A stretch of DNA of 64,000 nt from Cylindrospermum stagnale PCC 7417. Its GTDB lineage: Bacteria > Cyanobacteriota > Cyanobacteriia > Cyanobacteriales > Nostocaceae. How positions within the stretch are numbered: position 1 is the stretch's first letter; each line of letters opens with the position of its first letter. Shown here in pieces: positions 8,455 to 16,778 of the stretch. The position numbers were made by a program, and so were the translations under genes. A model generated the notes under the pieces. It was not told the origin of the DNA, did not search any database, and saw nothing but the letters and a program-made list of their open reading frames with translations. The stretch covers positions 3,240,501 to 3,304,500 of the forward strand of contig NC_019757.1 in the NCBI RefSeq assembly GCF_000317535.1, given 5' to 3'.

Positions 8455-10461
8455 TCAACTCGAAGTAGAGGTTTGATTCATCCAGCTATCTAATTCATAG
8501 GATTTTAGATTTCCAACTGGTACTTTTTCTAAAGCTTGTTGATCTTCATTAGGTAAGATAATTCTGCCATGAATACGAGGTAACAAACTTTCCCATTGAG
8601 TAGCAGCTAAATTTCCTACTGGAACAATTTCTAAGTCTTCACTGATATCTAAATCTTCTTCCATGAGTAAGTTCATACTAACACTAGATAAAAACATTGC
8701 TGCTTCTTCAGCATCAATGCTACTTATGCTAATTAGTAGGGTAGTATTGGAACTCTGAGGATAACTAGCTAATGCTTTGATAATTTCTGTTAACTCTAAC
8801 CCTAGTTCATCTTCTGGTTGTGACCAATCAGGGAAGATAATTAAGTTAATTTCTCTAAGAGTGAAACTAGATAAATCAAAGTCCGAATCTAATAGTGTTT
8901 GTAATCTTACTCTCATCTCTTGAGCAGGGGCAAAGTCAGGCACAATATTACTTAGCTTATCTAAGGCTTCTTGCATTACAGAGGTTTCCTGAAGATGCTC
9001 TGCTGCTTGGGCTAAATACCAAAATCCACGCCAATGATTACAACCAAAGTTAATCGCATCTATGAATAGTTTCATTGCGTCTGAGGTTTTTCCTAGACTT
9101 TCACAGATTAACCCTACCCATAACATTAAATAACCATCTTTGGGATAGTGATGGAGATATTGAAGCACTCCACCCTCTCCTAATCCTAAAAGAGTAGAAG
9201 AATTAGCTATTTTTTCGTCAGCAGTAAATAATTGATTAATATCTTCAGAAGTTAAACTTGTAATAAATTGGGATGCGGTATCTCCTATAGACTCAATGAA
9301 TATTTTTGCACCTTCAAACTGTGCAGGAATGTCGACTATATCAAGGAGAGATACAGGTTCATCTAACAAACTACCATCAACAGGAATACTCCATTTTCTC
9401 GTTCTCTTGGGTGTTTCCATCAATCGGTGATAGATGGGATTTAGCTGTTTAGCTGCGTTTTCTGCGCCAAATATTTGCTCGGCGTATTGCTTGGCATTTT
9501 TGCCTAGTCTTAACCTTTCTTGGGGATTGTGATAAAGATATTCTAAGGCTTGGCTATATTCTAATTCACTATCAACCATCAAACCTGTGTAGTTATCTAT
9601 GACTAATTTTCTAATGCCACCATAAGGAAATACAATTGGAGGAATTCCGGCATACATGACTTCTTGTAAATTTAATTCTGCGGCAGCATAGGTATCTTCA
9701 CACAATGGATAACCATAGACATCAAATTCAGCAATTACTGAGCTAATGTCTTCCACAAAACCACGAAAATCAAATTTAGATAATGCTCCTAAATCAGAGG
9801 CTTGTTGTTGTAATAAATCAATATCTCCACCACCACAGAGAATAAAATTAACATTAGGAATATTAGCTTTAGCACTCATGGAGATATACTCAGGGTGCAT
9901 TTTACTAAACGCTAAAGCTCCCATATAGCCAACATTAAAAGTATCATGTGGTTTGGGTTGAACATTTTTAACTCGTTCAAAATCTGCCGCGTCGTAGACC
10001 ATCCCAACTTTTTTTTGTCTTATTTCTGGTGCTAATTGTCGCACTACAGGTAAGTCATAAGAATGGGGATTACAAGGAATAGCAAAATCAGCATAATTGA
10101 TTAAATCACGAGTAATCACCTGTGGGGCGCTATCTCCCGACACATGAAACCAGATAATTAACCTTGCAGGAGGTAGTTCTGAATGCAGAAATGAGAACGT
10201 CTGGGGATTATTCCAGTAGTGAATATGCACTAAATCTGCTTCAGCAATTAGTTGATTACGAGCAATTTCGTCAACTGGATCAAGAAATTCCATCTCTCCT
10301 AATTCAGCTAATTCTACTGCTATAGGATCAGCTTCCTTTAGGGAGATAACTTGATGTTTAAAATGCTCATCTAAACGGGAAGAATATTTAGAAATGGCAA
10401 TCATGGAGCGAGCAGCACCACCAAGACACAAGAAATCAATAATGTGAAGAACTTTAATCAT
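8455..10461 (-). CDS. GT4-like glycosyltransferase with TPR-like and C-terminal shared module
   Basis: Retaining GT-B glycosyltransferase of 668 residues, probably adding a hexose from a nucleotide-sugar to a surface glycan or protein. It begins MIKVLHIIDFLCLGGAARSM, the usual donor/acceptor-cleft start. VGYMGALAFSKMHPE, then FVEDISSVIAEFDVYGYP and AELNLQEVMYAGIPPIVFP (GT4 Glu-x7-Glu region) complete the GT4 fold by residue ~340. Residues ~430-510 look like TPR helices. Residues ~532-655 repeat the module found at the N-terminus of the GT41 enzyme at 6198 (NLIIFPDW, IDAEEAAMFLSSVSMNLLM). Only 19 bases separate it from the methyltransferase gene upstream, so the two are likely one transcript. 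Confidence 0.85.
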   Translation of the reverse strand: MIKVLHIIDFLCLGGAARSMIAISKYSSRLDEHFKHQVISLKEADPIAVELAELGEMEFLDPVDEIARNQLIAEADLVHIHYWNNPQTFSFLHSELPPARLIIWFHVSGDSAPQVITRDLINYADFAIPCNPHSYDLPVVRQLAPEIRQKKVGMVYDAADFERVKNVQPKPHDTFNVGYMGALAFSKMHPEYISMSAKANIPNVNFILCGGGDIDLLQQQASDLGALSKFDFRGFVEDISSVIAEFDVYGYPLCEDTYAAAELNLQEVMYAGIPPIVFPYGGIRKLVIDNYTGLMVDSELEYSQALEYLYHNPQERLRLGKNAKQYAEQIFGAENAAKQLNPIYHRLMETPKRTRKWSIPVDGSLLDEPVSLLDIVDIPAQFEGAKIFIESIGDTASQFITSLTSEDINQLFTADEKIANSSTLLGLGEGGVLQYLHHYPKDGYLMLWVGLICESLGKTSDAMKLFIDAINFGCNHWRGFWYLAQAAEHLQETSVMQEALDKLSNIVPDFAPAQEMRVRLQTLLDSDFDLSSFTLREINLIIFPDWSQPEDELGLELTEIIKALASYPQSSNTTLLISISSIDAEEAAMFLSSVSMNLLMEEDLDISEDLEIVPVGNLAATQWESLLPRIHGRIILPNEDQQALEKVPVGNLKSYELDSWMNQTSTSS

Positions 10462-10480
10462 GGAACCTTAATTTTTTACT

Positions 10481-13447
10481 TTAATTACTAGGTTTACGAT
10501 AGATTTTTAGAGAAGAGAATACTCCCGGAATAATCGGTAAATAGGCTTGAGTTTGAGTTGGATCATCAGGATACAACAAAGGTACTTCGATAATTTCGCA
10601 ATGATAAGTATTTTCTATTAATTCTTGGCAAGCCTGCCTGATACCGGGTTCATTTCCTCCATGATGAAAAAGGATTGATTGGCTATTTTGCTCATCCAGG
10701 GGAGGTAAATAATCATGGAAAATCATTAAGCCACCAGGAGCAAGTAAGGGATAATAGTTAATAATATCTTTTTTCACACCTTCATAAGAATGATCGCCAT
10801 CGACAAAGATATAAGGTGGATAATTGCCATCTCGCTCAAAAATTTGTTGTAATTGAGCTAAAGCATCATGGGAAAACATTCTCAAATGAGTAATCTCTGA
10901 GGGTAAGTTATCCAATACTAATTTTAATTGGGGGTGTAATCCTGGATCAATCGCCCATCCTTCTACATTATTATGCTCTCTGACTAGGGCCTTTTGATTC
11001 AAAAATAAGGAACTTCCAGCAAAAGAGCCTATTTCCACAAACCTCAAAGGAGAGGAATTAGTTGGTAAAAGGTTACGGATTGCGTAATAAAGTTGAAACC
11101 GCTCATTTTTCGACATCTGGCTTTGAATACCGTACTTCACAGGATCATCTTGGTCAAATTCTTCGATTAATGAGGTTCCAAACACTGGATTAATGGCAAA
11201 TTTGTGAGGGCAATTAAACCAAACTCCTGTACTATCTATTTGGTGAAGCTCAAATTCAAGTTGACGCTCGGCTTCAAATTCATGTAAGGCTTGACGACAT
11301 CCTTCCCAACAACCATAATCATCTACTTGCACAAATCCATCATTAGAAATGCGATCATAGAAATTATTAATAATGGTTTTAGTTGATTCGTACCAATCAC
11401 CATCCATATGTAAAAGAGCAATCATCCCTACTTGATCTCTCATTTTCGGTAAGGTATCTGCAAAATAACCTTTAACTACCTGGACAATATCACCAACACC
11501 CAGTTTATTGCAGATTTCCTTCACACTAGCTTCTGGTGCAGCACAAGTACCTGTACCCCATCCCGTTACCTCAGCCAGAATACCATTAGATTTATCTTTT
11601 TCTGTCGGTGCTGGCAATCCCTCAAAAGAGTCAAAGGCATAAACCCAACGAGGTTGTCTGGTATGGCGTTTAATCACTGCGGCTACAAGGGCTGTTGAAC
11701 CTCCGGCTGCAACTCCACACTCAACAAAGTTACCGGGGATATTTTCCACACAAATTCTTTTGATTAGCGTAAATAGTGAATATAGTCTCGCCTCACTGAG
11801 CATTGTATAAGGTTGAACTAACCCATATAAATTTTGAAACTCAGAGTCTTGAATATGACTAGATACAAATTGAGGATATTGATTTAATAATTGCTTGAGT
11901 AAATTATCAGCTTGCTTGTTTTCGGGAAAATATCGCAACTCTTCATACAAGGCTTGAATAGAATCGCCAGGTTGTTGGATTTGCAAAAAACATTTTGCCC
12001 TTAAGTAATCTAGCCCCATAATTGGCTGTTTTAAAGCTTTGGCATCATTTAGGATTTTAAAGGCTTCTTGAAGTTGATTATTATTTAAAGCGTGATTTGC
12101 TTTTGTAATAAAATCATTATTCTGAGCCAATTCTTTTGAACTAGATAAATTTAAAGATTTAACATTTGCTGGTGTAAGCTTTTTCAGATAACCATTAGTA
12201 GCCCAAGTCAAGTTATGAGCAAAAAAGTCACAATATTCACCATCAATCTCATACTCGTTGTTATATTCAGCCAGAAAAGCTTTTAATGCTTGATGGGGTC
12301 CACTGTTATAAGATTTATCTTGAACAATATCGGAAATAATACCATCTTCAACTACGATATATTCTTCTTGATCAAGATATGGATGGAAAAAACCTAGAAC
12401 TGCCTTGCTTGTTTGATAGGAATGATCCGCATCTTCTATTACTAATAAAGGACGAGGTAATTGCTTTAAGAAATCTGGAGAAAAAATTTCTTGTAAATTT
12501 TGACCATCTCCTTCCATAAATGTAACATTAGAATGAGAATATTTTGTCACTTTTACAATATCCACAGAGTAAACGTGACCTTCAATCCCAAAATTGTTCA
12601 ATAAATCTCCAAACCATAAGGCACTACCACCACTTTTTGAGCCAATTTCAATAATAGTGCGAGGCTTTAGATTCCAAATCAAGACAGGATAGATAGCATA
12701 ATCAAAGGGATTTTTTTGTGTTGGTACACCACGATAAGAATAATTATGAAGGCTATTTTGAATTGACATCATTAAATCATAGGGTAAGGCTGTATTCCAT
12801 GTCCTTTGCTCATTGGGAATCTTGACCTTTTTCGGTTTAATTAATGCTTCGGTTAGTGATGCAACCTGTTGTTGTGCTTGAATATTCTCAGGATTATATT
12901 CTAATTCTTGTTTAGCTGCTTCCAGAGCTTCTTCATATCTGGCAACAGCGCCATTAAAAATTGCTCTTAAATAATGTAATCCAGGTACAAAAATACCCAA
13001 AGTAGCAGCTTGTTCACTTAAACGGAGAGCTTTGATTTTATCCCCTTGATTAAAACTTTCTAAAGCTTGGTGAATTATTGCTTCAACTTCTTTTTGTGAA
13101 TCTTGAGTAATTTCTTGTAAAAGCTGTTTCCCCTTAATATGATTGGGTACTTTTGCTAAAAGAGAGCGAAGAGAATTTTTGGCTTCAGAAATATAATCTA
13201 ATCTGATCTCAGCTAATGCTTTGAGATAGTAATAGCTTGAACTTGGCTGTTTTGTAGAACTAATAAGATTAAGGACTTCAGTATTTTTGTTACTGTTGAT
13301 ATATTCTATTAATTTTTCCTTAGATATATGAGGAGTTTCAATAACAACCGATTTCGTTTTTCCACCACTAAAGATTGTTTCTTCAGTCAAATCATCTGCC
13401 TGAACATTTCGATTAATCATAGGAGAATCTTTAAGAGTAAATTTCAT
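10481..13447 (-). CDS. Trifunctional methyltransferase-like protein (CmcI-like + TylF-like + Methyltransf_24-like) with TPR segments
   Basis: 988-residue protein carrying three Rossmann SAM-methyltransferase-like domains. Residues ~40-205 are TPR-like. Domain 1 (~225-425) has IIEIGSKSGGSALWFG and VIEDADHSYQ, as in the CmcI/cephalosporin-hydroxylase family. Residues ~445-525 are again TPR-like. Domain 2 (~545-770) has FVECGVAAGGSTALVAAV and LHMDGDWYESTK, typical of TylF macrocin O-methyltransferases. Domain 3 (~780-985) has RFVEIGSFAGSSLF and YIFVDGDHSYEGVK, as in Methyltransf_24. Probable role: O-methylation of sugars made by the neighbouring glycosyltransferases (inference). The start is ATG 13447; an in-frame ATG at 13420 is possible. 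The upstream neighbour is a decayed glycosyltransferase. Confidence 0.85.
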   Translation of the reverse strand: MKFTLKDSPMINRNVQADDLTEETIFSGGKTKSVVIETPHISKEKLIEYINSNKNTEVLNLISSTKQPSSSYYYLKALAEIRLDYISEAKNSLRSLLAKVPNHIKGKQLLQEITQDSQKEVEAIIHQALESFNQGDKIKALRLSEQAATLGIFVPGLHYLRAIFNGAVARYEEALEAAKQELEYNPENIQAQQQVASLTEALIKPKKVKIPNEQRTWNTALPYDLMMSIQNSLHNYSYRGVPTQKNPFDYAIYPVLIWNLKPRTIIEIGSKSGGSALWFGDLLNNFGIEGHVYSVDIVKVTKYSHSNVTFMEGDGQNLQEIFSPDFLKQLPRPLLVIEDADHSYQTSKAVLGFFHPYLDQEEYIVVEDGIISDIVQDKSYNSGPHQALKAFLAEYNNEYEIDGEYCDFFAHNLTWATNGYLKKLTPANVKSLNLSSSKELAQNNDFITKANHALNNNQLQEAFKILNDAKALKQPIMGLDYLRAKCFLQIQQPGDSIQALYEELRYFPENKQADNLLKQLLNQYPQFVSSHIQDSEFQNLYGLVQPYTMLSEARLYSLFTLIKRICVENIPGNFVECGVAAGGSTALVAAVIKRHTRQPRWVYAFDSFEGLPAPTEKDKSNGILAEVTGWGTGTCAAPEASVKEICNKLGVGDIVQVVKGYFADTLPKMRDQVGMIALLHMDGDWYESTKTIINNFYDRISNDGFVQVDDYGCWEGCRQALHEFEAERQLEFELHQIDSTGVWFNCPHKFAINPVFGTSLIEEFDQDDPVKYGIQSQMSKNERFQLYYAIRNLLPTNSSPLRFVEIGSFAGSSLFLNQKALVREHNNVEGWAIDPGLHPQLKLVLDNLPSEITHLRMFSHDALAQLQQIFERDGNYPPYIFVDGDHSYEGVKKDIINYYPLLAPGGLMIFHDYLPPLDEQNSQSILFHHGGNEPGIRQACQELIENTYHCEIIEVPLLYPDDPTQTQAYLPIIPGVFSSLKIYRKPSN

Positions 13448-14036
13448 TTGAACTACTGCCGTATTAGTTAAAAAACCATTAAAACTTTTTGTGAGATTAC
13501 CAGAGCCAAAACCAATATTAGAAACTAGATTTACATTAGGTAATATAGTTAAGCTATTATTAGCCCAAAGGGTAAACAGCCAAATATAATCTCAAGTATT
13601 AAAGCCATCATAAACACATTGAAACATTCTTGACCAGTAAGCAACTGCCTGCTCATTTGGCAAGACATCATTAAGCCAATCATTATCTCTTAATTCTGTC
13701 CATAGTTGCATTGAATCATCATAGTTTGTCCACGCACGTCTCCAACTAGCCTAACCCCAAATATGACTGTAAAGAGAAAAATAATAACTATGTTCGGTTC
13801 TTTGGTGTTCAAATTGGCAGTTTATCAACCGAAATCATCATAATGCGTTCATCATCACGATATTTCTCTAATAATTCTTGACTGTAACGGAAAAAAGTCG
13901 GATGAGGTACATAGTCATCTTCTAAAGTAATCGCTTCTTCTACCTGCTCAAATATCCAATCCAAACCACTACTAACTCTTTTTCGACAACCTAAATTAAC
14001 ATCAGAGCAATTAGTTAATACTGCTGTGGATTTTTG
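13448..14036 (-). pseudogene. Decayed GT-A/HlpA-like nucleotide-diphospho-sugar transferase
   Basis: On the minus strand, pieces of a glycosyltransferase remain: NLGCRKRVSSGLDWIFEQVE, EAITLEDDYVPHPTFFRYSQ, ELLEKYRDDERIMMIS, then after a frameshift RTEHSYYFSLYSHIWG, and further ASWRRAWTNYDD, LRDNDWLND and LTILPNVNLVSNIGFGSG. The EDD motif is the metal-binding DXD-type site of GT-A enzymes. At least two Trp codons have become stops (TAG in SHIWG*ASW, TGA in NT*DYIW), plus the frameshift near 13820. The N-terminal part is missing. It lies directly upstream of the methyltransferase gene, so it was probably the first gene of that operon. The fragment order fits cyanobacterial 'hemolytic protein HlpA-like' glycosyltransferases as I remember them. 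Confidence 0.8.
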
Positions 14037-14037
14037 C

Positions 14038-14445
14038 TTACTTTGCTTCTTCTCTCGTTTTCTTCCTCACATGCTCCAAAATAGTCTGATAATCCTGCCT
14101 ATCAGGATGTTGCTTAACCAACTTCTCCATTAGCGCGATCGCACCCTTGTTGTCTTTCATCTGTACCCGGAGGATAGACAGTTTCTCCAGCGCCAATTGG
14201 TTATTTGGTTCTCGTTGCAAAACCAACTCATAACCTTCTACCTGTTTCTGTAATTCAGTTTCAACAGACTGAATAGCTGCTTGCTGAGGCGGACGAGGCT
14301 GCTCCCAAGATTGTTTTATGGTATAAAACCCTCCAAACAACATTGAACCACCAAAAGACACGATGGAAATATATGTTACGATTCTTTTCTTCTGATCAAT
14401 CTGCTTACCGCGCTTAACTAAGTAATTATCACCTGAAATTGCCAT
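14038..14445 (-). CDS. Small membrane-anchored TPR-like protein
   Basis: 135 residues: a basic N-terminus, one transmembrane segment (about residues 22-45, IVTYISIVSFGGSMLFGGFY), then a soluble helical region in which LQREPNNQLALEKLSILRVQ and IALMEKLVKQHPDRQDYQTI read as one to two TPR motifs. Such proteins tether partners to the membrane; no partner can be named. It sits just upstream of, and in the same direction as, the decayed glycosyltransferase, and may once have headed that operon. Confidence 0.75.
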   Translation of the reverse strand: MAISGDNYLVKRGKQIDQKKRIVTYISIVSFGGSMLFGGFYTIKQSWEQPRPPQQAAIQSVETELQKQVEGYELVLQREPNNQLALEKLSILRVQMKDNKGAIALMEKLVKQHPDRQDYQTILEHVRKKTREEAK

Positions 14446-15108
14446 GTTTTCATAGTTGCTGCGGTAAATACTTATATTGCAGCAATCCTTCTGTTATGAG
14501 GATACCCACAACCCTCAAGAAATTATCATTTAAAGCATATTGACAGATAATAATCGGGCATAGGGCGCAGAAGCAATGCTCTATGCCCAGTCATAAATAA
14601 TTTTATTATTTCAGAAAATATGAAATTTATATAAATATTTGTGAGGATTTTGCCTAATCCCAGATGTTTGCGCTAAGTAAATATTGTGTGGCGTTTAAAT
14701 TTATATAAACGCTAGATAATTCTCCTGCCATTGCAACTTTGCTCGTTGGTCACAAATCGGCGAAACAGCCATTGAATGAATAGGTTTTTCAGAAAGCGCA
14801 GATATTTTTACTCACCAAAACCAAGAAAATTTTCCAATTCGTCCCAACCCGCGCTATGATTGCAATCTCTAGGACGATTCACTCTTTGACTCGGCTTCCG
14901 CGATGACTGCTTGGCAAGATTAGGGTTTTGTGGTGGTAATTACCGTACAAAACCGAATTCTCCAGCTACTTAGTAGAGTTAGTTATGGTATAGTTAGATA
15001 GTTAAGACTAGCTTTACCAAACTACAACCACGCATCGGTAACCATTGCAAGACGGAAAGCAGTTTTGATTAAGCATTTACCAAACAAAATCTGAACTCTA
15101 TCGACGTT
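14446..15108. other. Gene-poor spacer with an inverted repeat and a coding-like remnant
   Basis: GGGCATAG (14556-14563) and CTATGCCC (14581-14588) form a hairpin that could serve as a weak terminator. On the plus strand about 14725-14990 reads like former coding sequence (for example SESADIFTHQNQENFP ... FVVVITVQNRILQLL) interrupted by at least three stops; I do not recognise the family. The rest is A+T-rich and probably includes the promoter of the gene at 15109. Confidence 0.4.
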
Positions 15109-15330
15109 ATGACTCAGCAAGTGATTCACCCTATGGTGAAATTGCAGCGTAATGTGCAATCACTCGTAGAATCGAATATTATCAAGCCAACCGACAGCAT
15201 TTGGAAAATTGCTTTGCTCTACGGTAATGAATGGCAGCACTGGAAACAGGAACTGTTAGATTTTGGGTTTAGTACGCAAGACCCAATTAGTGAATTACTC
15301 GCAGTAGAAACTTGGGATGAAGAGGGATAA
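15109..15330 (+). CDS. Small cyanobacterial protein, DUF4327-like
   Basis: 73-residue acidic protein without membrane segment or signal peptide. The N-terminal pattern MTQQVIHPMVKLQRNVQSLV followed by WKIALLYGNEWQHWKQEL resembles DUF4327 proteins of cyanobacteria, whose function is unknown. It is a single gene convergent with the kinase gene and separated from it by a hairpin at 15345-15370. Family assignment is from memory of the pattern and is moderate. Confidence 0.65.
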   Translation: MTQQVIHPMVKLQRNVQSLVESNIIKPTDSIWKIALLYGNEWQHWKQELLDFGFSTQDPISELLAVETWDEEG

Positions 15331-15344
15331 CGGGAAGCTAACCG

Positions 15345-15370
15345 AAAGGATGATCATGTCTTCATCCTTT
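15345..15370. terminator. Hairpin between convergent genes, possibly a bidirectional terminator
   Basis: AAAGGATGA (15345-15353) and TCATCCTTT (15362-15370) form a perfect 9-bp stem with an 8-base loop. An A run on one side and a T run on the other end the stem, as expected for a terminator serving both the DUF4327-like gene and the convergent kinase gene. Confidence 0.65.
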
Positions 15371-15388
15371 CCTCACCCCTGAAGCCTT

Positions 15389-16666
15389 CTATTGGCAAGC
15401 AGCTAAGGCCATAGCCAATTCGTTAGCGCTTTGGTAGCGATCGCGTGGCAAAGGTTCTGTGACGCGGTCAATAACATCTCTCAACTGAGGCGTAATGGTG
15501 GGAATTTTTGCCACATCAAACCTAAAGTTTTTCCCCCGTTGGCGGTAAAACTTGAAAGGATTTTCGCCCGTAAGCAAAAAAATTAATGTTGGGCCAATGG
15601 CATACAAATCTGATTGTGTCAGAGGTTGTCCCCGTTCTTGTTCAGGAGCACAGTAACCTTCTGCACCAATCCGGGTGCCAGGTGCGGTGCCAGTTTCTTT
15701 GACAGCGCCAAAATCCAACACCACTATCTGATTATTAGAAATTCGCACCATCAGGTTAGCGGGTTTAATATCGCGGTGAATTAGTGGTGGATCTTGGCTA
15801 TGGAGATAGCCTAAGATATCGCAGGTTTGCATCATCCAAGTGATCGCTTGGCTTGGCGTTACCGGCCCAGTGCTGTAAATACGTTTTTCTAAATCTAGAC
15901 CGTGAATTAATTCCATTGCCAAGTATTTTTTGCCCCCTTCGACAAAGAAGTCGTAATACTTGGGAATTCCTGGATAGTTAAGTCCTTTGAGGGTATATGC
16001 CTCCCGTTCAAATAATTCTTGGGCCTTGGCAATTTTAGCCATATCAGCATTCATCTGCTTCAGCACTAGGAGTTGCGGCTGTCCCGCAATTAAACCTACT
16101 GCATCCCAGGCTAAATAGGTAGTACCCATACCTCCCTGTCCTAAGGTTTGCAACACCTGATAGTGGCGAATCGTCTTTTGCACCGACAGGGGTTGACCGC
16201 AGTGGATACAAAATAGATTCCCTGGGGAGTTCCCTTCGTGGGTACAAAAGTTGGCAGAAGTTGCATAGCTCTGCGCTGAGAATATTGGTGTATTAGCGGA
16301 TGTCGCTTCCCCGTGGAGTTGTTGCCACGGTAATTTGCTTGGTGCTGTTACCTCTTGAATTTGGAATTGCAGTATCGGCCCTCCCTGTGCCAGTTGCAGC
16401 AATGAATTATCTGGCAGAGGACATTGGATCACAAGGATGCCATTGAGGAAGGTGCCGTTTGTGCCTTGACTAATCACCTGCCAAGAATCGCCCTTGTTAA
16501 CAGTAGCGACTTGCCTAAGTTCTAGATGATATCGAGAAACCAAACTATCAGTTAAAACTACGTGATTATCCGCTGCTCGACCAATGCGAATCACAGCGGA
16601 ATTCTCAAAGCACCACTGCTTGAGCGGCGTTTTTTGTTGCGCTTCTAACAGGGTCAGAGTAACCAC
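15389..16666 (-). CDS. FHA domain / zinc-ribbon / Ser-Thr protein kinase
   Basis: Eukaryote-like protein kinase of 425 residues. Residues 1-106 are an FHA phosphothreonine-binding domain (IRIGRAADNHVVLTDSLVSRYHLEL, here split as two motifs: IRIGRAADN and SRYH). A CTHEG...CIHCG pair at ~142-160 is a zinc-ribbon-like linker. The kinase domain runs from the glycine loop LGQGGMGTTY through VLKQM, HRDIKPANL (His297) and DFGAVKE (Asp318) to the end; all catalytic residues are present. No transmembrane segment follows, unlike many bacterial PKN2-type kinases. It lies 112 bases downstream of a PP2C phosphatase gene in the same direction, so the two probably form an opposing kinase/phosphatase pair. 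Confidence 0.9.
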   Translation of the reverse strand: MVTLTLLEAQQKTPLKQWCFENSAVIRIGRAADNHVVLTDSLVSRYHLELRQVATVNKGDSWQVISQGTNGTFLNGILVIQCPLPDNSLLQLAQGGPILQFQIQEVTAPSKLPWQQLHGEATSANTPIFSAQSYATSANFCTHEGNSPGNLFCIHCGQPLSVQKTIRHYQVLQTLGQGGMGTTYLAWDAVGLIAGQPQLLVLKQMNADMAKIAKAQELFEREAYTLKGLNYPGIPKYYDFFVEGGKKYLAMELIHGLDLEKRIYSTGPVTPSQAITWMMQTCDILGYLHSQDPPLIHRDIKPANLMVRISNNQIVVLDFGAVKETGTAPGTRIGAEGYCAPEQERGQPLTQSDLYAIGPTLIFLLTGENPFKFYRQRGKNFRFDVAKIPTITPQLRDVIDRVTEPLPRDRYQSANELAMALAACQ

Positions 16667-16778
16667 AATACAACCTAAAAACTAAGAGGTACGAGGACTA
16701 GGGGTTTCTCCCTGGGGTGAATCAAAATGCCAATAAAAAATTTAATCTGCATTTTGAATAGCTCAAATGTCAGTGCCT

